DNA of 38,232 nucleotides, taken from NCBI GenBank assembly GCA_017428115.1, contig JAFRRK010000068.1:1-38232 (forward strand), in the 5' to 3' direction. Both the position numbers and the translations under genes were made by a program. The number at the start of each line of letters is the position of its first letter. The first letter of the stretch is position 1. The notes beneath the pieces are model-generated. The model did not search any database and was not told where the DNA came from. It was given only the letters and a program-made list of their open reading frames with translations. The DNA comes from Bacteroidales bacterium. GTDB taxonomy: Bacteria > Bacteroidota > Bacteroidia > Bacteroidales > P3. Of this stretch, positions 25,658 through 31,745 are shown one piece after another.

Positions 25658-26452
25658 ATGGATATGAAACAAGGAAAAGGATACAACGAGCACAAGAAAC
25701 AACGGGGGTATCGTACACTCCCAATCATCATAATGGCTGTATTGGGATTATCATCATGTCTGAATCACCTTGTAAAGGTTGAACCCATCACCCTAGGCAA
25801 TAGTTCGGGAGGAAAGACGACAATGTATTTCAAAGATGCCAATCATGGCGAGTTGGTCCTATCGATTACGGACAAACGCTCCGACCTATGGGATACGAAT
25901 GCCAATATTGCTATCTTCTACAAACCGATATACTACAAAATAACAGGCGACACGCTGCACATCATGTGTGAGAAGCCCGATTGCCTCCACCCCGAACTCA
26001 CGGATGCCCACATTGTTTACCACTTCCGAGATGGGAACCCATTATGTTACGAGAAACAAGCAAGGGCAGATGGCTACAAAATCATCCATAGCCTTTGGAC
26101 TATCGAAGATTATAATCCATCCTCAATAGGAGAGAATGCAACAGACTCCTTTCGAGTTTTTTTCAGTAGGTTTGAAACGGACTGTGATTATCAGAAATCG
26201 CATGTAGTACTTCCCCTCGTGGTTGTCAAATATCCAGATGACCCAGATGATAGTAAGATAGACACCACGTATATGGATAAGTGGGAGTGTTTTGACGCTT
26301 TCTCATCTTTTGATATGGTGATTGAGGAAGTGTCATCGGATGCCAAACGAGTCGTATTTAGTATAGATGATACAGGGTTTCACGTGGAATATTACTTTGT
26401 TTTGAAAGGTGATGAGTGGTATTTGAATCGCATAGTTGACCTTGGCATGTAG
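25658..26452 (+). CDS. Lipoprotein of unknown function (possibly DUF4348-like)
   Basis: 264 residues. A hydrophobic segment at about 22-33 ends in the lipobox GLSSC. The stretch DSFRVFFSRFETDCDYQKSH near 165 followed by a LPLVVV strand, and the end YYFVLKGDEWYLNRIVDLGM, resemble the repeat layout of DUF4348 lipoproteins of Bacteroides (xFxxF...FQxSRxxFPL..., WYL). That assignment is from memory of the pattern and is uncertain. It follows the membrane protein after four bases and is the third gene of the unknown cluster. Confidence 0.68.
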   Translation: MDMKQGKGYNEHKKQRGYRTLPIIIMAVLGLSSCLNHLVKVEPITLGNSSGGKTTMYFKDANHGELVLSITDKRSDLWDTNANIAIFYKPIYYKITGDTLHIMCEKPDCLHPELTDAHIVYHFRDGNPLCYEKQARADGYKIIHSLWTIEDYNPSSIGENATDSFRVFFSRFETDCDYQKSHVVLPLVVVKYPDDPDDSKIDTTYMDKWECFDAFSSFDMVIEEVSSDAKRVVFSIDDTGFHVEYYFVLKGDEWYLNRIVDLGM

Positions 26453-26465
26453 CATAAAATAGGCA

Positions 26466-26882
26466 ATGGAACCGCAAGATATCAATAAGCAGGAGTACCC
26501 ACCGATGCATACAGACGGACCAGGCACATCCATAACAGAGGATTTGATTGGTGACATTCACAAAATAGACCTTTCTTACACATTGGAGGAAAACGTTTAT
26601 TTGGTATTGGTGTGTGCTGGATATATGGATGGTAGCCCTGAAATTCAGAAGGCTTTGTTGGACAAAATGGAAGGTTATTTGAACCATATTCATAGCGATT
26701 GGTTCAAACAAGAATATGCAGGCTTGAAAGCCGTCGTGGTTGTTTGTTTTGACGAGGTGCCTCATCAATTGATTTTACAATTGCTGACCAAGTGCATACC
26801 TTGGTTCGAAGAATATGGCGTTGAACTAAAATTCAAGCTAAAAGATGTTTTTTTTTATATAACAACCGAAAATAGAAAATAA
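26466..26882 (+). CDS. DUF6572-like protein whose N-terminus copies that of AlaX
   Basis: 138 residues. Residues 7-16 (NKQEYPPMHT) are identical to residues 11-20 of the AlaX-type protein encoded next to it, and the DNA there is similar too. From about residue 30 the protein is different: IDLSYTLEENVYLVLVCAGY, DGSPEIQKALLDKMEGYLNHI and a final strand region, a layout like DUF6572 small proteins. The AlaX metal motif HxxxH is not completed here (MHTDGPGT in place of MHTAEHIL). It starts 13 bases after the preceding lipoprotein gene and ends one base before alaX. Function unknown; a hybrid made by partial duplication of alaX is the likely history. Confidence 0.65.
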   Translation: MEPQDINKQEYPPMHTDGPGTSITEDLIGDIHKIDLSYTLEENVYLVLVCAGYMDGSPEIQKALLDKMEGYLNHIHSDWFKQEYAGLKAVVVVCFDEVPHQLILQLLTKCIPWFEEYGVELKFKLKDVFFYITTENRK

Positions 26883-26883
26883 T

Positions 26884-27345
26884 ATGGAACAACAACCGGT
26901 CATTAATGAGCATAACAAGCAAGAGTACCCGCCGATGCATACGGCGGAGCATATTTTGAACGCCACCATGGTGAAGATGTTTGGCTGCCCGCGGTCGCGC
27001 AACGCCCATATAGAGAAGAAGAAAAGCAAGTGCGACTATCAACTTGCCGCTGCCCCTACAGAGGCTCAAATACAAGAGCTAGAGGCTCGCGTAAACGAAG
27101 TCATAGGGCGTAACCTCGACGTGACGGTGGAATATGTCGACCGCGGCCACATCCCTCCAGAGGTGGACCTCAGCAAACTGCCTGCCGATGCTAGCGAGAC
27201 GTTGCGACTGGTTCGTGTGGGCGATTATGACGTTTGTGCCTGCGCTGGCACACATGTGCAGAACACCTCCGAGATAGGCCAGTTTAAGATTATCAGCCAC
27301 GACTATAACGAAGGTACTTGGCGCTTGCGTTTCAAACTGTTGTAG
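26884..27345 (+). CDS. AlaX-type tRNA editing domain protein (threonyl/alanyl-tRNA synthetase SAD)
   Basis: 153 residues. The second additional domain (SAD) of Ala/ThrRS is recognised by its metal ligands: HTAEH near residues 19-23 (HxxxH) and CACAGTH near 118-124 (CxxxH). FGCPRSRNAHIEKKKSKCDY matches stand-alone members in Bacteroidales. Family knowledge: such proteins hydrolyse misacylated Ser-tRNA(Ala) or Gly-tRNA(Ala) in trans in the cytoplasm. This one lacks the N-terminal glycine-rich part of full-length AlaX and is thus the short form. It follows the DUF6572-like gene by one base. Confidence 0.85.
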   Translation: MEQQPVINEHNKQEYPPMHTAEHILNATMVKMFGCPRSRNAHIEKKKSKCDYQLAAAPTEAQIQELEARVNEVIGRNLDVTVEYVDRGHIPPEVDLSKLPADASETLRLVRVGDYDVCACAGTHVQNTSEIGQFKIISHDYNEGTWRLRFKLL

Positions 27346-27353
27346 GAGGGCGC

Positions 27354-28019
27354 ATGGTGAAAATGCTAAGGGCAGTATTGTTGTGCTTTAGATTATTAAC
27401 GAGGCATAATAAAACGTTCTCTCTATTGTTGCCCCTGACGTTAGCTGCTGTTTTGCTGCTCGGGGGTTGTGCCTCATTGGCAAAGATGCTGTTCGGCATT
27501 GAGGAGATAAAGGTAGTGGACGAAGCCCGTATTTCGTCATTCTTGGATGACTGCGGTAGCGGGGTGTCATGTTCGCAAATTGTGGCCACAGCATCGCAGG
27601 TTGACAGCCTTATACGTCTCGACGCTGATTCCAGCCAGATGCAGCATCGCGCGCAGCCCGTGCAGGTGCTATACTTCGATGGGGACTCACTCGTCTTCTG
27701 GCACATCAACTGCTACACACAGAGTGGCCTACTCTCATTCGATTGGAATAATTATGGTTCTTTCGGCCATTTCCCTCCATCGCCTACCATTGTCGAGGAT
27801 GGGCGCCATAGCATGGCTCTCAACCGCTATGTCCATTTCCTCCCTCAGCTGAAACCCTCAACCCGATACACCGTTATCATCCTTTGGAGCAATATGTTGC
27901 GCAAGGTGTCGCGAAAGGCAGTCGGCTCAGTGGCCGAAAATATTGAAGGAAGAAATGATTGCACCCTTTTTCTTGTCAATACTGACCCTTGGTGGGTCAA
28001 ATACCTCAATAAAGAATAA
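27354..28019 (+). CDS. Lipoprotein of unknown function
   Basis: 221 residues from ATG 27354 (MVKMLRAVLL); an upstream in-frame start at 27318 would lie inside alaX. A long hydrophobic region ends in the lipobox LLLGGC (near residue 39). The mature part includes VQVLYFDGDSLVFWHINCYTQ and RYTVIILWSNMLRK near the end, a layout like thioredoxin-like or redoxin lipoproteins but without a CxxC motif. No secure family. It lies nine bases after alaX. Confidence 0.72.
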   Translation: MVKMLRAVLLCFRLLTRHNKTFSLLLPLTLAAVLLLGGCASLAKMLFGIEEIKVVDEARISSFLDDCGSGVSCSQIVATASQVDSLIRLDADSSQMQHRAQPVQVLYFDGDSLVFWHINCYTQSGLLSFDWNNYGSFGHFPPSPTIVEDGRHSMALNRYVHFLPQLKPSTRYTVIILWSNMLRKVSRKAVGSVAENIEGRNDCTLFLVNTDPWWVKYLNKE

Positions 28020-28065
28020 TCCCAGCCCTATCCCTCTCCTTTTACCACGGCGGTGAGAAAATGAG

Positions 28066-28098
28066 TTTGTCGGGATTCAATTATTCTTCGTATCTTTG
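28066..28098 (+). promoter_or_regulatory. Bacteroidetes-type promoter of the solute-binding protein gene
   Basis: TTTG (28066-28069), a 21-base spacer and TATCTTTG (28091-28098), 36 bases before ATG 28135. Confidence 0.6.
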
Positions 28099-28134
28099 CG
28101 AAATAATAATAATTGATAAAAATCAATAGAAGCC

Positions 28135-28962
28135 ATGGAACATAGATGTTTACGCACATGTAGAGGTGTTTTGCAAGGCCTTATGGCAGCTGTTGTGCTG
28201 GCTTTTGCTGCCTGCTCTCACACCCCCGAACAGCCTGCCACAGTGGCGGGATATGCCTCTCTGGAGGATTTGGACGGCCATACGGTAGCCGTGGTCAGCG
28301 GTAGTACCAGCGATGTCTTGCTGGGCGACACGCATAATTTCCCCAATATTACCCTGGTGCGCTTCAGCTCACCGACCGATTTGCTGGATGCAGTGATAAA
28401 CGACTCCGCCGACTGTGGCATTACAGACACCGTGGTGCTGATGACCCTCGAAATGGAACAACGTGGGCTCGCTGTCGATTTCAACCTACCCGGTGGCTTC
28501 GATGTTGCAGTGGCTTTCAATCCCAAGGACAAGGAACTTTGCGCCAAGTTCAACGACTTTCTGGTGCAGGTCAAGTCCGATGGCACTCTGGACGAAATGT
28601 TTGCCCGTTGGTGTAGCAAAGAGGTGGATACTGTCTACATGCTCGATATGCCCGAGCTCGCTGACCTCAAAGGCCATCCTATTGAGGTGGCCACATTGGC
28701 CGACAACCCACCCTTCAGCTTCTATCGCAACAACCGTTGGACAGGTCTTGAGGTGGAGCTGATGCACCGTTTCAGCCTCTTTATGGGACGTCCGGTACAC
28801 TTCAGCGGCTACAACTTTGGCGAGATTGTCGATGTGCTCCTGTCGCGCAAAGCCGACGCTGCCGCCGCCAATCTCTTCATCACACCCGACCGCGCCGACA
28901 AGGTGCTCTTCTCCCATCCTTATTACCTCTGTAAGACCTGCTGCTTCTCCAAGGCCCGCTAG
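28135..28962 (+). CDS. Solute-binding (SBP_bac_3-like) lipoprotein with lobes in reversed order
   Basis: 275 residues. The lipobox LAFAAC puts the acylated Cys at 27. Residues 41-160 match the second lobe of an amino-acid-binding protein: LEDLDGHTVAVVSGSTSD (43-60), a GITD-type pocket (95-98), VAVAFNPKDKELCAKFN (124-140) and the end helix SDGTLDEMFARW. Residues 175-275 match the first lobe: IEVATLADNPPFSFYRNN, TGLEVELMHRFSLFMGRP, a LLSRKADAA segment, ITPDRADKVLFSHPYY. Normal family members have the first lobe in front. The order here is that of a circular permutation, or of a tandem protein cut at both ends. The gene ends in a 4-base overlap with the convergent hydrolase gene. Confidence 0.78.
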   Translation: MEHRCLRTCRGVLQGLMAAVVLAFAACSHTPEQPATVAGYASLEDLDGHTVAVVSGSTSDVLLGDTHNFPNITLVRFSSPTDLLDAVINDSADCGITDTVVLMTLEMEQRGLAVDFNLPGGFDVAVAFNPKDKELCAKFNDFLVQVKSDGTLDEMFARWCSKEVDTVYMLDMPELADLKGHPIEVATLADNPPFSFYRNNRWTGLEVELMHRFSLFMGRPVHFSGYNFGEIVDVLLSRKADAAAANLFITPDRADKVLFSHPYYLCKTCCFSKAR

Positions 28963-29660
28963 GCCGAAGCTATCATGCCCGACATCAGGATGGCTTCGGC
29001 TATAAGCTCGTGGCCCGCCTCGTTTGGGTGCATCCCGTCAGCACAATAATAGTCGCCCAAGGTGCGCCGTTCTAGGAATATGGTGGTAATGTCGATTACC
29101 TCCACATGAAATTGTGCCGCCAGCTTGAATATCTCTAGGTTATACTGCTCATGCCAGTTGCTGATATAGTTTACGTCACCTCCCAGCCAATGCAGTATGT
29201 TCGTCTTATTGAGGCCTTTGCTTACAAAGTCGAAGAATCTCTGAGGCAGCAGTGCCGGCAGCGAAAGTAGGATAGGAATGGCCCCGGCCGCCCTCACCTT
29301 CTCAATAAGGCGCACATATAAGTCGTGAAACTGCTTTAGGCTCACCTCGGGCTTATGCGCAGCCATGGGGTCGGCCGAGATGGCTTTCCAATCAAAATTG
29401 CAGTCGTTGCCACCGAACTCAAGTACCACACGGTCGCCTGGCCGTATCTCCCTCAGATGCCGCTCAAAATGGTTCAAACCGCTCATAATCGTGCTCCCGA
29501 AACGCGAGAGGTTCCGTATGGCCAGCCCCTTGCTGTTGCCCACCCTATTCACAAACCCTTGTTCGCTGATGGTGTATTTAACTGTACCCTCGCTGATATA
29601 CGAGGTGTTCATGACGATTCCTTTCATAATAGAGTCTCCAAATGCAAATATATTGTTCAT
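28959..29660 (-). CDS. SGNH/GDSL-family hydrolase
   Basis: 233 residues from ATG 29660. The four SGNH blocks are present: FAFGDSI near residues 4-10 (catalytic Ser), a Gly in SRFGST near 50, FGGNDCNF near 80 (Asn) and YYCADGMHPNEAGH near 210 (Asp and His). The promoter at 29704-29734 puts the transcript start near 29697, which excludes ATG 29714 and leaves ATG 29690 (adding KTDKEEQPD-type residues) or ATG 29660; the latter places the Ser motif at the usual distance. No signal peptide, so it is probably cytoplasmic. The family hydrolyses esters of sugars or lipids; the substrate is unknown. The stop overlaps the convergent gene by CTAG. Confidence 0.87.
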   Translation of the reverse strand: MNNIFAFGDSIMKGIVMNTSYISEGTVKYTISEQGFVNRVGNSKGLAIRNLSRFGSTIMSGLNHFERHLREIRPGDRVVLEFGGNDCNFDWKAISADPMAAHKPEVSLKQFHDLYVRLIEKVRAAGAIPILLSLPALLPQRFFDFVSKGLNKTNILHWLGGDVNYISNWHEQYNLEIFKLAAQFHVEVIDITTIFLERRTLGDYYCADGMHPNEAGHELIAEAILMSGMIASA

Positions 29661-29703
29661 GTCCGGTTGTTCTTCTTTGTCGGTTTTCATTTTTTTTCGG
29701 ATG

Positions 29704-29734
29704 CAAAAGTACACCTATTCTCCCATGTGACAAA
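29704..29734 (-). promoter_or_regulatory. Bacteroidetes-type promoter of the SGNH hydrolase gene
   Basis: On the minus strand TTTG (29734-29731), a 19-base spacer and TACTTTTG (29711-29704), a full consensus match. It decides the start codon of the gene, since the upstream ATG 29714 would lie inside it. Confidence 0.72.
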
Positions 29735-29931
29735 ACAAATGTGATATCCCCTAAAATAAGTGTCAAACGGCTCTTATCTGGTGCCAAAATGGCCTATTAT
29801 GGGTTGAAATTGTCCCTCTTCTCTAATTTCATCCCTCAATCTTGGTGCCGAATGGGACGAAAAACAGAGCCCGATATCAAGCTATTGGACATTATTTGGA
29901 TGCAAAAACACGCGTTGTCATAAAAAATAGT

Positions 29932-29939
29932 TATCTTTG
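29932..29939 (+). promoter_or_regulatory. Putative -7 element of the second nitroreductase gene
   Basis: TATCTTTG, 28 bases before ATG 29967. An early in-frame ATG at 29937 overlaps this box, so it cannot be the start if the box is used. Confidence 0.45.
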
Positions 29940-29966
29940 CATCTTGGAAATATAAAGAAGAATGCT

Positions 29967-30602
29967 ATGGCTGATAATTATCTTGAGAAACGCTATGAGG
30001 AGGTCTTTGGTGCAGGACGCACCAAGGTGAAGCGCATAGGACACCCACTCGACGATTTGCTGCTGCGCAATAGAAGCTGCCGTGGGTATAATAAAGCCTA
30101 CGTGGTGAAACGTCAAGAACTGGAACGCATAGTGGGCGTTTGTAGCAAACTACCCTCGGCACGCAACCAACAGGTGCTCCGTTATAAGCTAGTGACGCGT
30201 GATACTGGTGCCGACATCATACTGCGCAACATTAAGCTCGGAGCCGCCTTGCCCGAACTCAATCTTCCCTTCCCTGGCACTGAGCCTGAAGCCTTTATTA
30301 TAGTATGCAGCACAGTGCCTGAAAACAAAATGGTGGATATCGATATGGGAATTGCCATTCAGAGCATGCTGCTCAAAGCCGTTGAAATGGGGCTGAACGG
30401 TATCGTCATAGGGGCTTTCAATAAGCAGCAGGTACAAGCCGGGCTCTCACTTCCTTACGAGCCCCTGATCATTGTCGCCATAGGCAAAGGCGCCGAGCGC
30501 ATCGCGCTCACAACCATCACGCCCGAGCAAAGCCACGCCTATTATCGCGAGGGTGGCGTGCACTACGTGCCAAAAGTGGCTACTAAAGACCTAATTATTT
30601 AG
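29967..30602 (+). CDS. Nitroreductase-like protein
   Basis: 211 residues from ATG 29967 (MADNYLEKRYEEV). Family features are LLLRNRSCRGYNKAYVVKR near 36-54 (Arg motif for FMN phosphate), CSKLPSARNQQVLRYKLVT near 65-83, a DIDMGIAIQSMLLKAVEMGLNGIVIG core near 130-155 and PLIIVAIGKGAE near the end. It differs from the 22043 protein in length and sequence, so it is not a recent copy. The exact substrate is unknown. The stop overlaps that of the convergent antiterminator gene by four bases. Confidence 0.85.
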   Translation: MADNYLEKRYEEVFGAGRTKVKRIGHPLDDLLLRNRSCRGYNKAYVVKRQELERIVGVCSKLPSARNQQVLRYKLVTRDTGADIILRNIKLGAALPELNLPFPGTEPEAFIIVCSTVPENKMVDIDMGIAIQSMLLKAVEMGLNGIVIGAFNKQQVQAGLSLPYEPLIIVAIGKGAERIALTTITPEQSHAYYREGGVHYVPKVATKDLII

Positions 30603-31114
30603 TCGACAACCTGAACCAGCTCCGATTCAAGGCTGATCACCAAGCTGATGTTCAACTTCTCTATTTGCACTGCAAAATTGCCGTCGGCGCAACCTTTCAC
30701 TATTGTTCCACGCAAACCGGTGAACTCGCCTGCCACCACCTCCACATGCGCCCCTTTGTGCAATTGCTCGGTATTATGAATATACACCTCCTCCATCGAT
30801 TCCGCCAGCCGCCGCAGGTCGTCCATCTCTCTTTGTGAAATCACGGCGATGCCCGACGTGCGAAAGGTGACGAAGCCCGCCACCCCGTTTATCTCGCTCA
30901 CACGGTAGCGGTCCGCCTCCCTCATCTTCACGAACGTGTACGACGGTATCAGTGGCACCTCGACACGCTTCACCCTGTCCGACCATTGCCTCAGCACATG
31001 GTGCATCGGCAGGTAGGTCTCCAACTGCAGCTCGTTGGCGATGCGTGCAGTTACGGTCTTCTCAGCCCTTGGCGAGGTATATGCGGCAACCCATTGGGGC
31101 TCGTTCGTTAGCAT
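30599..31114 (-). CDS. UpxY/NusG-like transcription antiterminator
   Basis: 171 residues from ATG 31114 (MLTNEPQWVAAYTSPRAEK). The NusG N-terminal domain (WVAAYTSPRAEKTVTARI, YLPMHHVLRQWSDRVKRVE, PLIPSYTFVKM) and a C-terminal KOW-like segment (HKGAHVEVVAGEFTGLRGTI) identify the specialised NusG paralogue group of Bacteroides (UpxY/LoaP/RfaH type), which travels with RNA polymerase and lets it pass terminators in long surface-polysaccharide or metabolite operons. No such operon is next to it. A longer start at 31141 lies inside the terminator hairpin of the hydrogenase operon, so I prefer 31114, only five bases after the hairpin's T-run. It may be read through from the hyd operon. Confidence 0.87.
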   Translation of the reverse strand: MLTNEPQWVAAYTSPRAEKTVTARIANELQLETYLPMHHVLRQWSDRVKRVEVPLIPSYTFVKMREADRYRVSEINGVAGFVTFRTSGIAVISQREMDDLRRLAESMEEVYIHNTEQLHKGAHVEVVAGEFTGLRGTIVKGCADGNFAVQIEKLNISLVISLESELVQVVD

Positions 31115-31118
31115 AGGC

Positions 31119-31160
31119 AAAAAAAAGAAGCCCTCCGCCATTAGATTGCGGCAGAGGGCT
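31119..31160 (-). terminator. Terminator of the hydrogenase operon, abutting the antiterminator gene
   Basis: On the minus strand AGCCCTC (31160-31154) pairs with GAGGGCT (31135-31129), extended by a GCC/GGC step across one mismatch, and is followed by TTCTTTTTTTT. It lies 18 bases after the hydC stop and ends five bases before ATG 31114. An ATG (31141) sits in its loop. Confidence 0.82.
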
Positions 31161-31177
31161 GTGAGAAATGCATTTTC

Positions 31178-31657
31178 TTAGTCGTTATACTCGGCAAGGA
31201 TGCCAGGCACCATGTCGGGGGTGAGACGGCCGTACACCTTGCTGCCAATCATGGCCACAGGGGCGAGGCCGCAGGCACCCACGCAGCGCAGCGTGTTCAG
31301 CGAGAACTTGCCGTCGGGCGTGCACTTGCCCACCTGGATACCCAGGTTGCGCTGGAATGCGTCCAACACCTTCTCAGCGCCACGCACATAGCATGCCGTT
31401 CCCAGGCAGATGTCGATGGGGTGCTTGCCCTTAGGCTCCATAGTGAAGAAGCTGTAGAACGACACGATGCCATAAACACGCGACACAGGGATGTTAAGCT
31501 CGTGTGCAACCACCTCCTGCACTTCGGCGGGAAGGTAGCCAAACTTACCCTGCACTTGGTGAAGCACATTGATAACCTCACCGGCCTTATTACCGAAAGA
31601 CTTGGCAATGTCTTTGATAATATTGATTTTATCTTCGGATAACTTAATGTTTGCCAT
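31178..31657 (-). CDS. hydC: HydC, NuoE-like [2Fe-2S] subunit of [FeFe] hydrogenase
   Basis: 159 residues from ATG 31657 (MANIKLSEDKINII); the longer frame would translate the 9-bp repeat just upstream. The N-terminal helical bundle (LHQVQGKFGYLPAEVQ, IPVSRVYGIVSFYSFF) and the thioredoxin-like [2Fe-2S] domain with CLGTACYVRG and CVGACGLAP (four Cys, spacing x4 and x3) are those of NuoE/HydC. In the trimeric electron-bifurcating hydrogenase HydABC it sits with HydB near the NADH site. It is last in the operon, followed by a strong terminator. Confidence 0.93.
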   Translation of the reverse strand: MANIKLSEDKINIIKDIAKSFGNKAGEVINVLHQVQGKFGYLPAEVQEVVAHELNIPVSRVYGIVSFYSFFTMEPKGKHPIDICLGTACYVRGAEKVLDAFQRNLGIQVGKCTPDGKFSLNTLRCVGACGLAPVAMIGSKVYGRLTPDMVPGILAEYND

Positions 31658-31672
31658 TGTTATTGTTATTTT

Positions 31673-31708
31673 GTCCGACAAGTCTGACAAGTCTAACAAG
31701 TCTTACAA
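31673..31708. repeat. 9-bp tandem repeat between hydA and hydC, four units
   Basis: On the plus strand GTCCGACAA, GTCTGACAA, GTCTAACAA and GTCTTACAA run head to tail. A small palindrome GTCCGAC/GTCGGAC (31720-31735) follows. They occupy most of the 88-base gap between the hydA stop and the hydC start. Confidence 0.8.
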
Positions 31709-31745
31709 GGGTCCTCCCTGTCCGACCTGTCGGACGGGTTACTTT

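Noticed and set aside
31115-31141. Longer N-terminus (MAEGFFFLP) for the antiterminator
   Set aside because: These codons are made from the terminator loop and T-run; the NusG domain starts after ATG 31114. Kept only as a regulatory possibility.
31658-31699. Longer N-terminus (MLDLSDLSDK) for HydC
   Set aside because: It translates the 9-bp tandem repeat; MANIKL at 31657 fits the family start.
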